Below are positions 1 to 9,795 of a DNA stretch of 64,000 nt, in pieces. The stretch is from Xanthostigma xanthostigma. Its lineage: Eukaryota > Arthropoda > Insecta > Raphidioptera > Raphidiidae. Below the pieces are notes generated by a model. That model did not search any database. It was not told where the DNA came from and saw nothing but the letters and a program-made list of their open reading frames with translations. The translations under genes were made by a program, and so were the position numbers. Position 1 is the first letter of the stretch. Every line of letters begins with the position of its first letter. The stretch spans positions 13,968,001 through 14,032,000 of the forward strand of contig OY754469.1 in assembly GCA_963575645.1 (NCBI GenBank), in the 5' to 3' direction.

Positions 1-368
1 TAATTCGCTTTTCTTGTAGACAACACCTTCAAAAGCAGTTAATACTTGGCTCTTGTAAATACTAAATTGGTCAGCTGATACTAGAAAGTAGAAAATGACA
101 GGAGCACTTTCGTAGTGTTAATTCAATACATTTTTGAGACCGCTGATATATACATTAGAAATCATTCCAAAATAATCTATCCTCCTTAATTTTTCAATTT
201 AATTTACGTACAGTGGTGTAGATAGAGCTAGCAGTTTTAGTTTTGACTTTTGAGCAATTTTGAACTCATCGAAAGTTTTGTCAGTTAAAAGACAAAGTTT
301 GACAGTTCATAGTATTATAAATATTAATCATTATTTAAAATAAAACACCTGCTTTATTCATAGAGACT
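1..368 (+). promoter_or_regulatory. Upstream flank/5' UTR of TRIP13
   Basis: This is AT-rich and no other gene is recognised. It must contain the TRIP13 5' UTR and core promoter if exon 1 is right, but I see no clear initiator or TATA box. Confidence 0.3.
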
Positions 369-409
369 ATGAAACGTTTAAATGTGGAAATCGTGTCAAA
401 ATGTACTAG
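369..409 (+). CDS. TRIP13: TRIP13 exon 1 (start codon exon)
   Basis: This exon encodes 13 codons plus two bases beginning [13 protein letters not shown]. The donor is ACTAG|GTATGG. The two left-over bases join the single C at 474 to make a Ser codon, giving [18 protein letters not shown], which parallels the human segment around VHVEVHQRGSSTAKKED. It is short, so it is the least certain of the seven exons; a longer alternative N-terminus upstream cannot be excluded. Confidence 0.75.
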
Positions 410-3400
410 GTATGGTTTATTATCATTGGATGTAATCATTTTATTTTTGTATTGTATTATTATTCTCTTTTAGCACTGCAAGTACGTTGCATTTAATTGC
501 AGCGTGTGAAGAATTCTTTAAACGAACAGGCATAGTCCCAGGGAGTATGATATCAACCTTTGAAAAAGACGAATATTTAACAAACAATATCACAGCAATT
601 ATTGTAGACGACTATAACGATCCCGATAAACAGCAGCTAGATTCCGAGATAAAAGTAGAAGAAAATGGTATTAGTCAAGTAAGAAACGTATGCACTAAAT
701 ATATAATTACGTACAGCTACACTAAGTGTATATCAAGTACAGTTGCAGATAGTGAGATAATACAATACGATAAAAGTTGGACACGAGTTTTTTTTTTGCT
801 AAATGTTTTGACGTATAAACTACCCGCTGCTATTAATAGAACAGTTAACGAACTCGTGAATACCCAAAGCATATCTTCGTAAATAAGAAGAACGTTTGTT
901 TTAATTTTAATCATTCGGCCCTGTAATCGGAATAAATTTCATTTTAATAAGTTGTTTAAAAATGTTAATTGCTTATAACAACAATCTGATGTAACAACGT
1001 CTTTTGTATATCCCGAGGTCGTCGTTATAATCAATATATATATACTGTAAATCGCTCGGAGTAAACTTATTGTGTACACATAAATAATAGTTATTTGAAA
1101 ATTTCAGAATAATAATAAAGATTATTTCCAATGGACGATACAGTGGTTCCATTATAGTTTAGATACAAATGGCCCCCAAGAAGATTATTCGATGGGGGAT
1201 GGAGATGAAGGAGATGAAATAACATCGCTTTCAACAAACTGGGTATTACCCTCGGCAGATCTACATGGTTTATGGGAAAACCTATTTTACGAAACGGAAA
1301 TTAAAAAAAATGTAAAAGTACCCAAATTAAATTTCAGTAACGCTACGCACGTTGTCGAAACCCGTATCAAACGATAAGTCGCTGTCAAAAATGAATGAGA
1401 GGCAAAGCGTGTGACGGCTAGCTTCTATATAGTGGCACTATGTAGAAAAGAATATGAACTGGCCGTCACATGCTCTATCTTTCTCACTCTTGTTGACAAC
1501 TTTTCGATGCGGCGTGCTCTGTCCAGTTTTCTATGTCTACGGTCGAAACTTTCTAATTTATACGATATTTTGTAGTTAATTCGGTATACGGAAACCACAT
1601 TATTATTCAGTTCGAAATTAGTTGACTGTGGAGTAATAGCTACCAATCGTGTTATTTTATTGCACGGACCACCGGGGACAGGGAAAACAACACTGTGCCG
1701 TGCGTTGGCGCATAAAATCGCAGCTCGCAGAAGGGAACGTTACAAATCTGCACAACTTATTGAAATACACAGCCATAGTCTTTTTTCAAAATGGTTTTCG
1801 GAGGTGCAGATTTTAAATAATGTTTGTTTTATCGGTTTTTTTTTATGTTTGCACCGTTATCATTATATTTTTTTTATCTGTTTTAGAGTGGAAAATTAGT
1901 GACAAAAATGTTTGCGCATATACGACAAATTTGTGAAGATTCAAACACACTCGTCTTTGTATTGATCGATGAAGTTGAATCTTTAGCGCATGCGAGAACA
2001 CAAGCTATATCAGGTAAATTAAAAAAGTACGCGCGTTAGAAGTCAGACTTTTTTGGCGGGATTAAGAACCTAATTTTAATTTTCATGCAAGCGATTTATT
2101 AAATTAAAATAATAAAGCGGCTAGAGCGAGATTAGCTTAAATACAGCTTTGCGTATTCGAACATGGTGCCTATCTCTATTATGTTGGTAGCCTTTGTCTG
2201 CGAGTAACTTCATCCTGTTAATTTTAATGTTACATCATAAAAATTCACTCATCATTTTTTCATAACGCGCTAAAAGAAGTATAACGTCAAAAAGTTTCAT
2301 AACTGAACTCTTATTTTACAAAAAATCCGTACAAGATATTTAAATTTTATGGGCAAAGAATGTCAATTACTAAATAACCATTTTTTTAACTCTCAGAGTT
2401 CAAATTTTTGAAAATATATTATTCTTCAAACATGTTATCAACTCTGCCATTACGCTAAACCGTATGAAAAAATTGGAGAAGATATCTATGATTTATGTGC
2501 TTCGAAATTATAAATGATAGACTTGGGGCTGCGTGTGCACAATAACTGGTGCATTAATAGACGGTAGGACAGATGAGTTCTCTCAAAAAGTTGTATTGTA
2601 GCTCCAATAAAAGCACCCCAAAGGTTTTTCTGGATGATGTCTTTCTAAAGATTGTTTTTTTTTTTTTTTTGACGTGATAACGTCTTATAAATTGATGAAA
2701 CACCGGCTGCATGCACGAAAAAGTGTAACGTTCCGAAATGTGTCACGTTCCGCCTGACATTCGAGCGGAATACGTTATCATGTAAAACTATCGTCCGTAA
2801 ACCGACTTTACAGACAACCAATTTTTTTTTATTATTTTTAACAAGATGGCCTTTACTCTGACGAGTAATTAGCCAGGTCTAGTAAGATTGTTTATTGATT
2901 GGCAAGTTACTGCTTAACATGCCTGTCGGCAATACAGAACCCTTCGGACACAACTGTGTGTTGCTGGTCAAATTATTGAACACTGAGCTTGCTTCCAACA
3001 GTTTTAGGCTCTTAGAAGTTAGAACCACGTTCAAATAGTCTGAGAATTTGACCAATTAACACGCAGTTGTATCAGAAGAGTTCTGTATTGCCAGCAAACA
3101 ACTAATATTTGTTCTTGACTATTCATTACAGGTTCTGAACCATCAGATTCTCTTCGAGTTGTAAATGCGGTTTTAACACAATTAGATCAACTGAAACGAT
3201 TCCACAATGTCTTGGTTTTAACTACATCAAATATTACGGGATGTATAGATGTAGCTTTTGTGGATAGAGCTGACATCAAACAATATATCGGACTGCCTTC
3301 AGTTGAAGCAATATACCAAATTTATTTTTCATGTTTGGTGGAACTAATGAGGGTATTTTGTTCAATTTTTCTAACCATACACAAGTTAAATAAATGTCTC

Positions 3401-5250
3401 ATTGCATTCACGGTCCCTGCAGATAGGTATCGTACATTATAGACGCTCGGCAACACAGGCCATAAGCGCCGTGTACTGCAACTACCAACTATTTGCGTGT
3501 TTTTCTTCATTTTTAATGGATTTGCTATATGGCACGTACACTGTTGGCGTCGGTCGATGGAACGAACTAAGGCTCTAATCAAAATTTAGCATTCAAGAGT
3601 ATCGGCGACAGATATTCACTAAAAATCGACATTATTTTATTACATCCCTCCAGATGCCTGTCAGTCATTTTTTGCCATTTGGCAGAGGAGTTTTGAATTT
3701 TGCCGTTTTTTTTTTTTTAAGTAGGTACCCCATTGTCATATCGCAACGCGCTAGACTCCTACTCCACTAAGCGGATTTGTAGAGGGGGGGCTCAGACTAC
3801 ACGAAAGAGAGCGTTTCTGCCACCTAGTGCTCCTTGACCATTTCTGTCACCGTCTGCCTAGCTATAGAGATTAAAATGTGCTGTTAAAATTGGGTAAAAT
3901 ACTAGATTGCCTATATGGATTCACTTGCTGAAGGCTGTATTAAATTTGGTTCAGAAATTGCATTGATAACAATATTGAAATTAATTGTCCAAGAACAAAT
4001 TTAAATTCACATAATAAAGCCACAATGCCTGCTTTAGTAAATACACTACACTGTCAACAGGGTTCGACACTGTGACCCAAGTTTTTACACGCTTTATATT
4101 GACTTCACTTGTAAGTTTGTATGTATGTTTGTTTGTTACCTTCGTTTGGACTACAGCAAGTGGTTTATTACTGTAGTATAATTATGCCAGCACTGAAACT
4201 ACAGTGGTTAGCCGTGCGGTCTAAGGCACGGGTCTTCGCTGACGTCAACTCTCGGAATCACGGGTCGTGGGCTCTAATCCCGTCCACGCCGAAAAACAAT
4301 TTTTTTTTTCGGCAAATTTTTGACAATAAATCGAACTAAAAAGTGGAAAATAAATATAGTTTTAAAAAAACTAAAAAACACGCTTTATATCGAACTAAAA
4401 AGTTAAAAATATTTTTTTAAAAATAAGCTTATAATGAATAAAAAATACAAGTATTATTGTGAAAAAAGCGTGGGGCGCTCGATGTACGAAAATGTGGAAT
4501 AAAGCGCCCCACGCTTTTTTCACAATAATACTTGTATTTTTTATTCATTATAAGCTTATTTTTAAAAAATATTTTTAACTTTTTAGTTCAATATAAAGCG
4601 TGTTTTTTAGTTTTTTTTAAACTATATTTATTTTATATCTAGCAAACTGTCGATTATGAGTAGACTATTGACGGATGTCTCTGAGCATGTTATATAATGA
4701 TACATTTTTTGACGTGATAACGTCTTATAAATTGATGAAACACCAGCTGCACGCACGAAAAAGTGTAACGTTCCGCCTGACCCTGTGCGTGCAAGCGAGA
4801 GCGCAGTATAAGCGATAGAGAGTCGGTAAAAATATAGTTTGACAGCTACTAAAATTTAGGTTATGTATTATTAAATATGATATTCGAGCGGAATACGTTA
4901 TCACGTAAAACTATCGTCCGTAAACCGACTTTACAGATAACCAATTTTTTTTTTAGGTGGGAATTATTGGCTCAAAAATATTATTTTCATTGCGCGACAT
5001 GAAATCAATGCCGTCCAAACAAACTGAATCGTCGTCAGATTCTGTATACTCTGACAGTATGGAGCTATTGCAGTTGTGCAAAATTAGTGTGGGTTTAAGT
5101 GGCCGAACACTTCGCAAAATTCCTTTTTTAGCACACGCGCTTTTCTTTGAAGGCGATTCTGTTAAAATGAAACATTTCCTCAAAGCAATGAAACTGGCTG
5201 TGGATAAACATAAAATAGATTCTAATCAAATAAATCAGTGTTTGTTGTAA
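369..5250 (+). CDS. TRIP13: Pachytene checkpoint protein 2 homolog (TRIP13/PCH2), 7-exon AAA+ ATPase
   Basis: The exons join(369..409, 474..678, 1108..1311, 1576..1803, 1887..2013, 3132..3352, 4957..5250) splice in frame at GT-AG sites into 439 residues; the human protein is 432. TRIP13 is a hexameric AAA+ ATPase that, with the adaptor p31comet, unfolds HORMA proteins (MAD2, HORMADs) in the spindle checkpoint and in meiotic recombination control. In the sequence: an N-terminal substrate-recognition domain (about 1-150) with the family-like stretch [16 protein letters not shown]; Walker A GPPGTGKT at 181-188; Walker B VLIDEVES with D254/E255; the sensor-1 region TTSNIT (299-304); the VDRADIKQY arginine-finger region (312-320); and sensor-2 GLSGR (388-392). 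ATG 369 is the first Met after an in-frame stop at 336-338, so the coding sequence looks complete. Introns 5 and 6 carry repeats. The identification is very secure; the exact exon 1 is inferred from reading phase and a good donor. Confidence 0.93.
474..678 (+). CDS. TRIP13: TRIP13 exon 2
   Basis: The acceptor is ctcttttag|C and the donor is AGTCAA|GTAAGA. Codons 15-82 belong to the N-terminal domain that grips the HORMA substrate. The open frame continues past the donor to 882, but that tail has no family resemblance and is read as intron 2. Confidence 0.88.
1108..1311 (+). CDS. TRIP13: TRIP13 exon 3
   Basis: The acceptor is aaatttcag and the donor is AAAAAT|GTAAAAG, in phase 0 at both ends. 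It encodes an acidic linker (GDGDEGDE) followed by [18 protein letters not shown], the strongly conserved junction between the N-terminal domain and the AAA+ core. Confidence 0.92.
1382..1499. mobile_element. Small hairpin MITE in TRIP13 intron 3
   Basis: TGTCAAAAATGAATGAGAGG...GTGACGGC near 1383-1418 is the imperfect reverse complement of GGCCGTCACATG...TTGTTGACA at 1461-1499, giving arms of about 37 bases. It occupies nearly half of the 264-bp intron. Confidence 0.6.
1576..1803 (+). CDS. TRIP13: TRIP13 exon 4 (Walker A)
   Basis: The acceptor is ttttgtag|TTAATT and the donor is TCGGAG|GTGCAG. It encodes TTLLFSSK, the [16 protein letters not shown]-loop and [15 protein letters not shown]. 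The lysine of GTGKT is the ATP-phosphate-binding residue. An apparent ORF beginning at 1660 is part of this exon, not a separate gene. Confidence 0.95.
1887..2013 (+). CDS. TRIP13: TRIP13 exon 5 (Walker B)
   Basis: The acceptor is tctgttttag|AGTGGA and the donor is TCAG|GTAAAT, leaving phase 1. It encodes SGKLVTKMF and [12 protein letters not shown]; the DE pair is the Mg-binding and catalytic Walker B motif. This exon is too short to stand out as an ORF. Confidence 0.93.
2160..2300. repeat. Interspersed repeat fragment (copy 1)
   Basis: The segment running from ctctattatgttggtagc to aaaagaagtataacgtcaa recurs in the same orientation at 49950-50080 with scattered changes. The family is not recognised. 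Confidence 0.6.
2671..2820 (+). mobile_element. T-flanked MITE-like element, internally deleted copy (intron 5)
   Basis: It begins GACGTGATAACGTC after a T-run and ends ACCGACTTTACAGACAACCA before another T-run. Subterminal GTGATAACGT/ACGTTATCA.G are inverted. It shares both ends with 4711-4943 but lacks about 100 internal bases. Confidence 0.7.
2927..3093. mobile_element. Hairpin MITE in TRIP13 intron 5
   Basis: GGCAATACAGAACCCTTCGG at 2928 and its imperfect reverse complement ending CTGTATTGCCA at 3093 form arms of about 50 bases, roughly 80% identical by eye. Confidence 0.6.
3132..3352 (+). CDS. TRIP13: TRIP13 exon 6 (sensor 1, arginine finger)
   Basis: The acceptor is cattacag|GTTCTG and the donor is ATGAGG|GTATTT. 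It encodes [28 protein letters not shown] and [15 protein letters not shown], near identical to vertebrate TRIP13. It lies 1.1 kb after exon 5 across an intron (2014-3131) that holds two MITE-like insertions. Confidence 0.94.
4081..4634 (+). mobile_element. Foldback element with tRNA-Leu-like head (copy A)
   Basis: The order is: a leader with CATA-like steps; a tRNA-like block at about 4200-4289 (GGTTAGCCGTGCGGTCTAAG D-arm, a long variable region, GGTCGTGGGCTCTAATCCC T-arm); then two arms of about 130 bases that form a near-perfect hairpin (about 4350-4480 with 4502-4634) around a loop near CGATGTACGAAAATGTGG. The hairpin stem contains GCGTGGGGCGCT. A reverse-oriented copy lies at 48366-48955. 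Confidence 0.8.
4711..4943 (+). mobile_element. T-flanked MITE-like element, full copy, abutting TRIP13 exon 7
   Basis: It starts GACGTGATAACGTC and ends ACCGACTTTACAGATAACCA. Internal ACGTGATAACGT and ACGTTATCACGT are inverted. Its trailing T-run is followed directly by ag|GTGGGA, the acceptor of the last TRIP13 exon. It is about 100 bases longer in the middle than the copy at 2671. Confidence 0.72.
4957..5250 (+). CDS. TRIP13: TRIP13 exon 7 (sensor 2, stop)
   Basis: It is spliced at ttttttag|GTGGGA in phase 0 and ends at TAA 5248-5250. It encodes a variable Ser-rich loop ([12 protein letters not shown]) then [18 protein letters not shown], the sensor-2/lid region. The pyrimidine tract of the acceptor is the T-run at the end of a repeat element at 4711-4943. 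Confidence 0.94.
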   Translation: MGIIGSKILFSLRDMKSMPSKQTESSSDSVYSDSMELLQLCKISVGLSGRTLRKIPFLAHALFFEGDSVKMKHFLKAMKLAVDKHKIDSNQINQCLL

Positions 5251-5465
5251 CTGCTTTCGAAGTTATTTGTAATTCATTAGAATATTATTATTTTGTGTTT
5301 TATCTTATGTATAATCGTAGAAAATAATATGATATCTAAACTAATCTAGAGACTTTTTTGTTAGAATTAAGTATGTCCTTAAAAAAAAACTTCTTGTGGA
5401 CTATGGTCGCCATTAACATTGAAAATGTAAAAAAAGAAAAAGAATAAAATACCAGACTATACCTA
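5251..5465 (+). other. TRIP13: TRIP13 3' UTR with candidate poly(A) signal
   Basis: This is AT-rich sequence after the stop. The first good AATAAA on the + strand lies at 5443-5448, which would give a 3' UTR of about 210 bases. Placement rests on the hexamer alone. Confidence 0.45.
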
Positions 5466-5586
5466 ACAAGAATTGGAGAATAAAGAATGACGAAAATCGA
5501 TATTTTTCCCATAGTATATGTGAAAAATGTTGATGTTCATCAAAATTCAAAAACTTGTTTTTTTTTTTATTCCTAACGGTTTAGAT

Positions 5587-6170
5587 CAGGGATGAGCAAC
5601 ACGCGGGCCGCTTGCGGCCCGTTAAACATGTTTATGCGGCCCGCCAAGCATTTCTAAAATTGAATTTATTTTATCGACTTTCTCCCATCAATATATTGTT
5701 ATAAAATTAGTTATAATAAAATGGTAGTACATACCAGAGATAGTACATACTAAACCGAAACAATTTTTTGTGACGGGTTACTCACTTGTTGGCGTCTGTG
5801 TTTGTTTGCGAACAATAATTTTCAACCATGAAATTAATCAAAAATGACCACTGATCAAGACTGAGTGATGCACGATTAGAATTCCGGCTGATATTGTCAG
5901 CTTGTATCGAAAAAACAGTGCCAAATTTCTCATTAAAAGTTTCAAGCAAATTCGTTACTCTGTTCTTTTCTTGTTTGTTTTTATTTTGCATTAAAATTTG
6001 TAGGTATATGAAATCTTTACTTTTTTTTTAATTTTATATTTTTTATTCTAATGTTTATTATAAATAAAGTTTTGTAAATTATTAATAAGTGTTACTTTAT
6101 GTATATGCGGCCCGCCAAAAAATTCTAAAATTTAAATTGGCCCATTGATTAAAAAGGTTGCTCACCTCTG
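5587..6170. mobile_element. hAT-type non-autonomous element, exact 8-bp TSD
   Basis: The terminal inverted repeats are CAGGGATGAGCAA and TTGCTCACCTCTG, flanked by GTTTAGAT at 5579-5586 and 6171-6178. The interior has GCGGCCCGCC blocks and a 69-codon - strand frame (5782-5991) of unknown meaning. Confidence 0.88.
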
Positions 6171-7199
6171 GTTTAGATAGTTAATAGAAAATGACATTCT
6201 GTATTCAAAAATAAGTTCAAGTTTTTGATTAGGGGCCCTTTGAAGCTGTTTCCAATTACACAAAATTTCTAAATGGCTTCTTCTCTGAATCGATAATAGA
6301 AACAGATCTCCGGGTGCGCTCATTGAATTCGTCGTTTTCAATTGGTACACCAAATTTCAAACGTATCTGATGTGTATTCCAGACTTTCCGGAAAAGCACT
6401 AAGGCAGTCCGCAGGTGTCTATAGTGCCCAATGGCCCCAACTACTAAAATGTAGAACACATTTTTTTCAATCTAATTTCGTCCCTTAAAAATATCCCTAA
6501 TTTAATTTTTTAATTTCTAGTGTCTATAAATCTACCTAATTTGTACTATCTTTTTTAAATAAAAACATTTTTTTTAGTTTATTTGTGTTTATTTTCCTCA
6601 CAATTATTTACACACTAAAAAACAATAAATTATTATTGTTTGGATGCATAATATAAAATAAATAAATAAAATAATTGTTTTAAATGCAGGCAACAGCAAC
6701 TTGACGCACGTCGCAGTCACTTGATGTTGTTCGTAGATTGTAGACGCTCGACAATTAAGATTATTAGCATCCAAAAATTCTTGGTCCAAACTTCGTATTC
6801 CCAAAGCACATTATTATGTCTAACCAGGCCCCACGGCTCACTCTGACCGAGAACTGCCACCGCAAAAAAATATAAGAAAGATGTTATAATTTACTAGCTG
6901 CTGCTTCATCCGCGATTGAGATGAAACAGGACAACAACAACAGTAGGGGCTGTGCGTTGTCAGTCAGGGATGAATTTTCAAAAATCTTTTCTTAGTGCTC
7001 ACCTACGCCAAATAAGGAACCTCTGTGCAAAATTTCATGCATACCCAGGGTGTGCGTTGTCTGTTAGCCTTAGATGACTTTTTTTTATTAAGAATAAGAA
7101 AAAAAATGTGAAAAACGTTAATTTCAGAATTAATTTGCTATCCAGCACCCAGAACCAGTAAGAGGTATTTATAGTGAACAGCACAAGACAAAACATAGT

Positions 7200-7377
7200 T
7201 GCATAATAGTTTTTATACTCACACCAAATATTGTCGTCCTTAATGACAATGCAGTGTCTCCGAAACTTTTTTATTTTCAGTTTCTGAACCTTGTGAATTT
7301 TTCTTTGAGCAGGCAATAATTGATAGATTTTGTCTAAGATCGTTTTAAAGACAGGTCTATACTCAGGGTAATATGAT
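7200..7377 (-). pseudogene. Coding-like fragment in left palindrome arm (AQRKIHKVQKLKI peptide)
   Basis: The - strand frame reads EYRPVFKTILDKIYQLLPAQ and continues RKIHKVQKLKIKKFRRHCIV then KDDNIWCEYKNYYA. The right arm (about 11150-11310, + strand) reads nearly the same peptide but carries a one-base frameshift near 11192. Retention of the amino-acid pattern suggests a captured or transposon-encoded protein fragment. I do not recognise the family. Confidence 0.45.
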
Positions 7378-7751
7378 TAGCATCGGTGGGGGTAGGATGC
7401 TGCAATCGAGAAAGCAAAATAAAACAAATGAATAGTTTTAGTGCAGAGGTAAAAGCTTAAAAAACGGCGCAAGCCTAAGAGAATACGTTACAAACTTAAA
7501 AGTTGTTTGTTTGTTCTTTATCGCCTGTTCTTTATCTTCTACAAAAATCCAAATCACAGCGGCGCTCCATGATTTGATTACCCGCCCCACTCTGCCACAG
7601 TGTCTAGGTCTGTTTATACGACCGTGATCTAAAGTTATTTGTACTAAATGTAAAATTTAGAACGCTACTATCTTTATCGAACACTTGGTATATTTGCCCA
7701 ATGTATACTATTTGCAGTTAGAACTTGGATATATTTTTGTTTTGTTTTGCA

Positions 7752-7930
7752 GAATTGCCCCAAACACCTGTCAATCGAGTGAATTTCCGGGAAGAAATAC
7801 ACTTGACAAAGAAATAAAAGATGAATTAATGTTTCGGCTTTTCAAGTCCAAATATTTCAAAACTGTTAAATTACAGACAATATGGCTTCTTGATTTAAGA
7901 CTGCAGTATTCCACATTACGCAATCTTTAA
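7752..7930 (+). pseudogene. Coding-like fragment in left palindrome arm (TCQSSEFPGR peptide)
   Basis: After a pyrimidine tract and CAG (ttttgttttgcag) the frame reads NTCQSSEFPGRNTLDKEIKD, then ELMFRLFKSKYFKTVKL. The right-arm copy (10570-10745, - strand) keeps this peptide up to a stop after ELMF. A third partial copy of the 5' part lies at 8041-8145. Unknown family. Confidence 0.42.
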
Positions 7931-8213
7931 AAATTCGTCAGTCAATAATATAAACACACAGGGTATTAGGCGCACAGCTATCAGAAAAAATAATTTTATA
8001 CATAAACTAGCTGTTACCCGCTACTTCGTCCGCTTGGAATTTATGTTTGTAAGCTTGGTATATTTGAATGTAGGTATACTATTTGCATTTCCGTTTGGAT
8101 ATATTTTTGTTTTGTTTGGCAGAATTGTTCCAAACACCTGTCAATAATCTCAAGATTGAAGCACAATTTTTTTCTCGATAATAAAAAAATAGTGCTCTGT
8201 CAAGGTTATAGAG

Positions 8214-8436
8214 CAGGCCTGGGCAAATGGCGGCCCGCAGCGCACTTTCATCCGGCCCGCGAATGGAATGTGAGGATCTTTTTTTTTTCTTTGCTTTCCA
8301 AATGCGGAAATGGAATGTGAGGATCTTTTTTTCTGCAAATTTTTGGCCCGCGAAGAAATTTTCGTCAGCCATCCGGCCCGCGGTCAAATTTTCATCACCT
8401 ATGTGGCCCGCCGATCAAAAGATTTGCCCACCCCTG
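8214..8436. mobile_element. hAT-type MITE (GGCCCGC-rich family), exact 8-bp TSD
   Basis: The ends CAGGCCTGGGCAAATGGCGG and TTTGCCCACCCCTG are flanked by TTATAGAG at 8206-8213 and 8437-8444. It has three internal GGCCCGCG-type blocks. It sits in the palindrome spacer. Confidence 0.9.
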
Positions 8437-9532
8437 TTATAGAGCCATTATCCTAAGACGGCCCTGCTAGCAAGGTTAGTTCTTCAGGGCAAGAGTATCG
8501 GTGATCCTTACTCCTTTCCAGAAAAAGCTTGAAACGGGTCTTCAAATTTCAATACGAATGCAAGGAATATACGAAAAAATATGATTTTTGAGCGTAAAAA
8601 GGCAATTTCATCATTATTTAAACAAATGTTATTCAGCCTCCAGAAGCGTTAAGGAGGTATCGATGCTTTAAAAATTATTTTATTTCATAGTCTACATTCG
8701 GCTGTAGAAGTATCAGGCAATCATGAGTCCAAATATCTATTCTGCATTCAGCTTTAGATTATGTAATTCTCTAAAGATAATTATTATTATTGCATTTATG
8801 TAGGCAGGACCGGATTATCGCATAGTGCTTTAGGGACCGGTTTTTTGAAAGACCCGGTGCCAGTGTCTATTTTGAAAATATTTGTAAATAAGGATAAATT
8901 TACTTTTCTTTTGGGCAAATGTGAATAATAAAAAAATATATGCTTTTTATATGGTGATTCTAAAATCTAAAGAATATTTTTTCTTATTAAAAACTAATAC
9001 CTAATTGCAATAATTTAGAATTCTTTTTATACACCCAAAAAAAAAAGAAATAATTGAATTTACTTTTTTTCAACTATTTTTCAGATTTCAAAACGGACAA
9101 CTGAGAAAAATATTTAATTTTGATAGTTAACTGATCTACGAATTGTAGAGTTATCTATATATGTAAAGTTATCAATACTGATACTTTTACTAATATTTCA
9201 TAGCAAATTCATTTACTAATTATTAATAGTATGATTTTTACTATTTAATCATAGTAGAGTGAAATTTAGAGTGCCAAAGTGGGTTAGTCCGGACCTGACT
9301 GTGGAAGGGGTTTAAATTTTAAAAATATAATTAATTAGATAACAGAGTCTGTCGTCCTGTTCTATTCGCTATAAATACCTCTTAAATGTTTCTGGGTGCC
9401 GGATAACAAATTTCTGATATTTACGTTTTCGATATTGCAATAAAAAAAGCTTTTTTTCACTTTTTCTTAATAAAACCCTCTAAACGCTGACAGACAACGC
9501 ACAGCCTAAGCCGGTAGGTCTAGAATCTAGAC

Positions 9533-9795
9533 CAGGGGCGGGCAAATCTATTGATCATCGGGCCACATTGCTGATGAAAATTTGACCGTGGGCCAAAAAT
9601 TTGGAGAGCAAAAAAAAAGGGCCTTTCATTTCCGCAACATTAAGGTCTTTTTTCGTCTATTTACTATTTTTCTAAAATTTTTTTATTGGCAAACTATTTT
9701 TGCTTTTAATAATCATTTATAAAATTCTTCGCGGGCCGGACAAAAGTCTACTGCAAGCCGGATCCGGCCCGCGGGCCGCCATTTGCGCAGGCCTG
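9533..9795. mobile_element. hAT-type MITE (GGCCCGC-rich family), opposite orientation
   Basis: The ends CAGGGGCGGGCAAAT and ATTTGCGCAGGCCTG are flanked by ATCTAGAC (9525-9532) and ATCTAGAG (9796-9803), a 7/8 duplication. It is the same family as 8214-8436 but reversed, and also lies in the palindrome spacer. Confidence 0.87.

Noticed and set aside
487-882. 131-codon ORF
   Set aside because: The first 64 codons are TRIP13 exon 2; the remainder passes a strong GTAAGA donor at 679 and has no family similarity, so it is intron.
5782-5991. 69-codon ORF as a transposase remnant
   Set aside because: It is inside a hAT-type element but too short and without recognisable transposase motifs.
8227-8442. 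ORFs over the GGCCCGC-rich MITE
   Set aside because: They are entirely within a hAT MITE with exact target duplications.
8806-9294. Possible further hAT element (CAGGACCGGATTA...TAGTCCGGACCTG)
   Set aside because: The ends are weakly inverted but the flanking 8-mers do not match, so boundaries are not supported.
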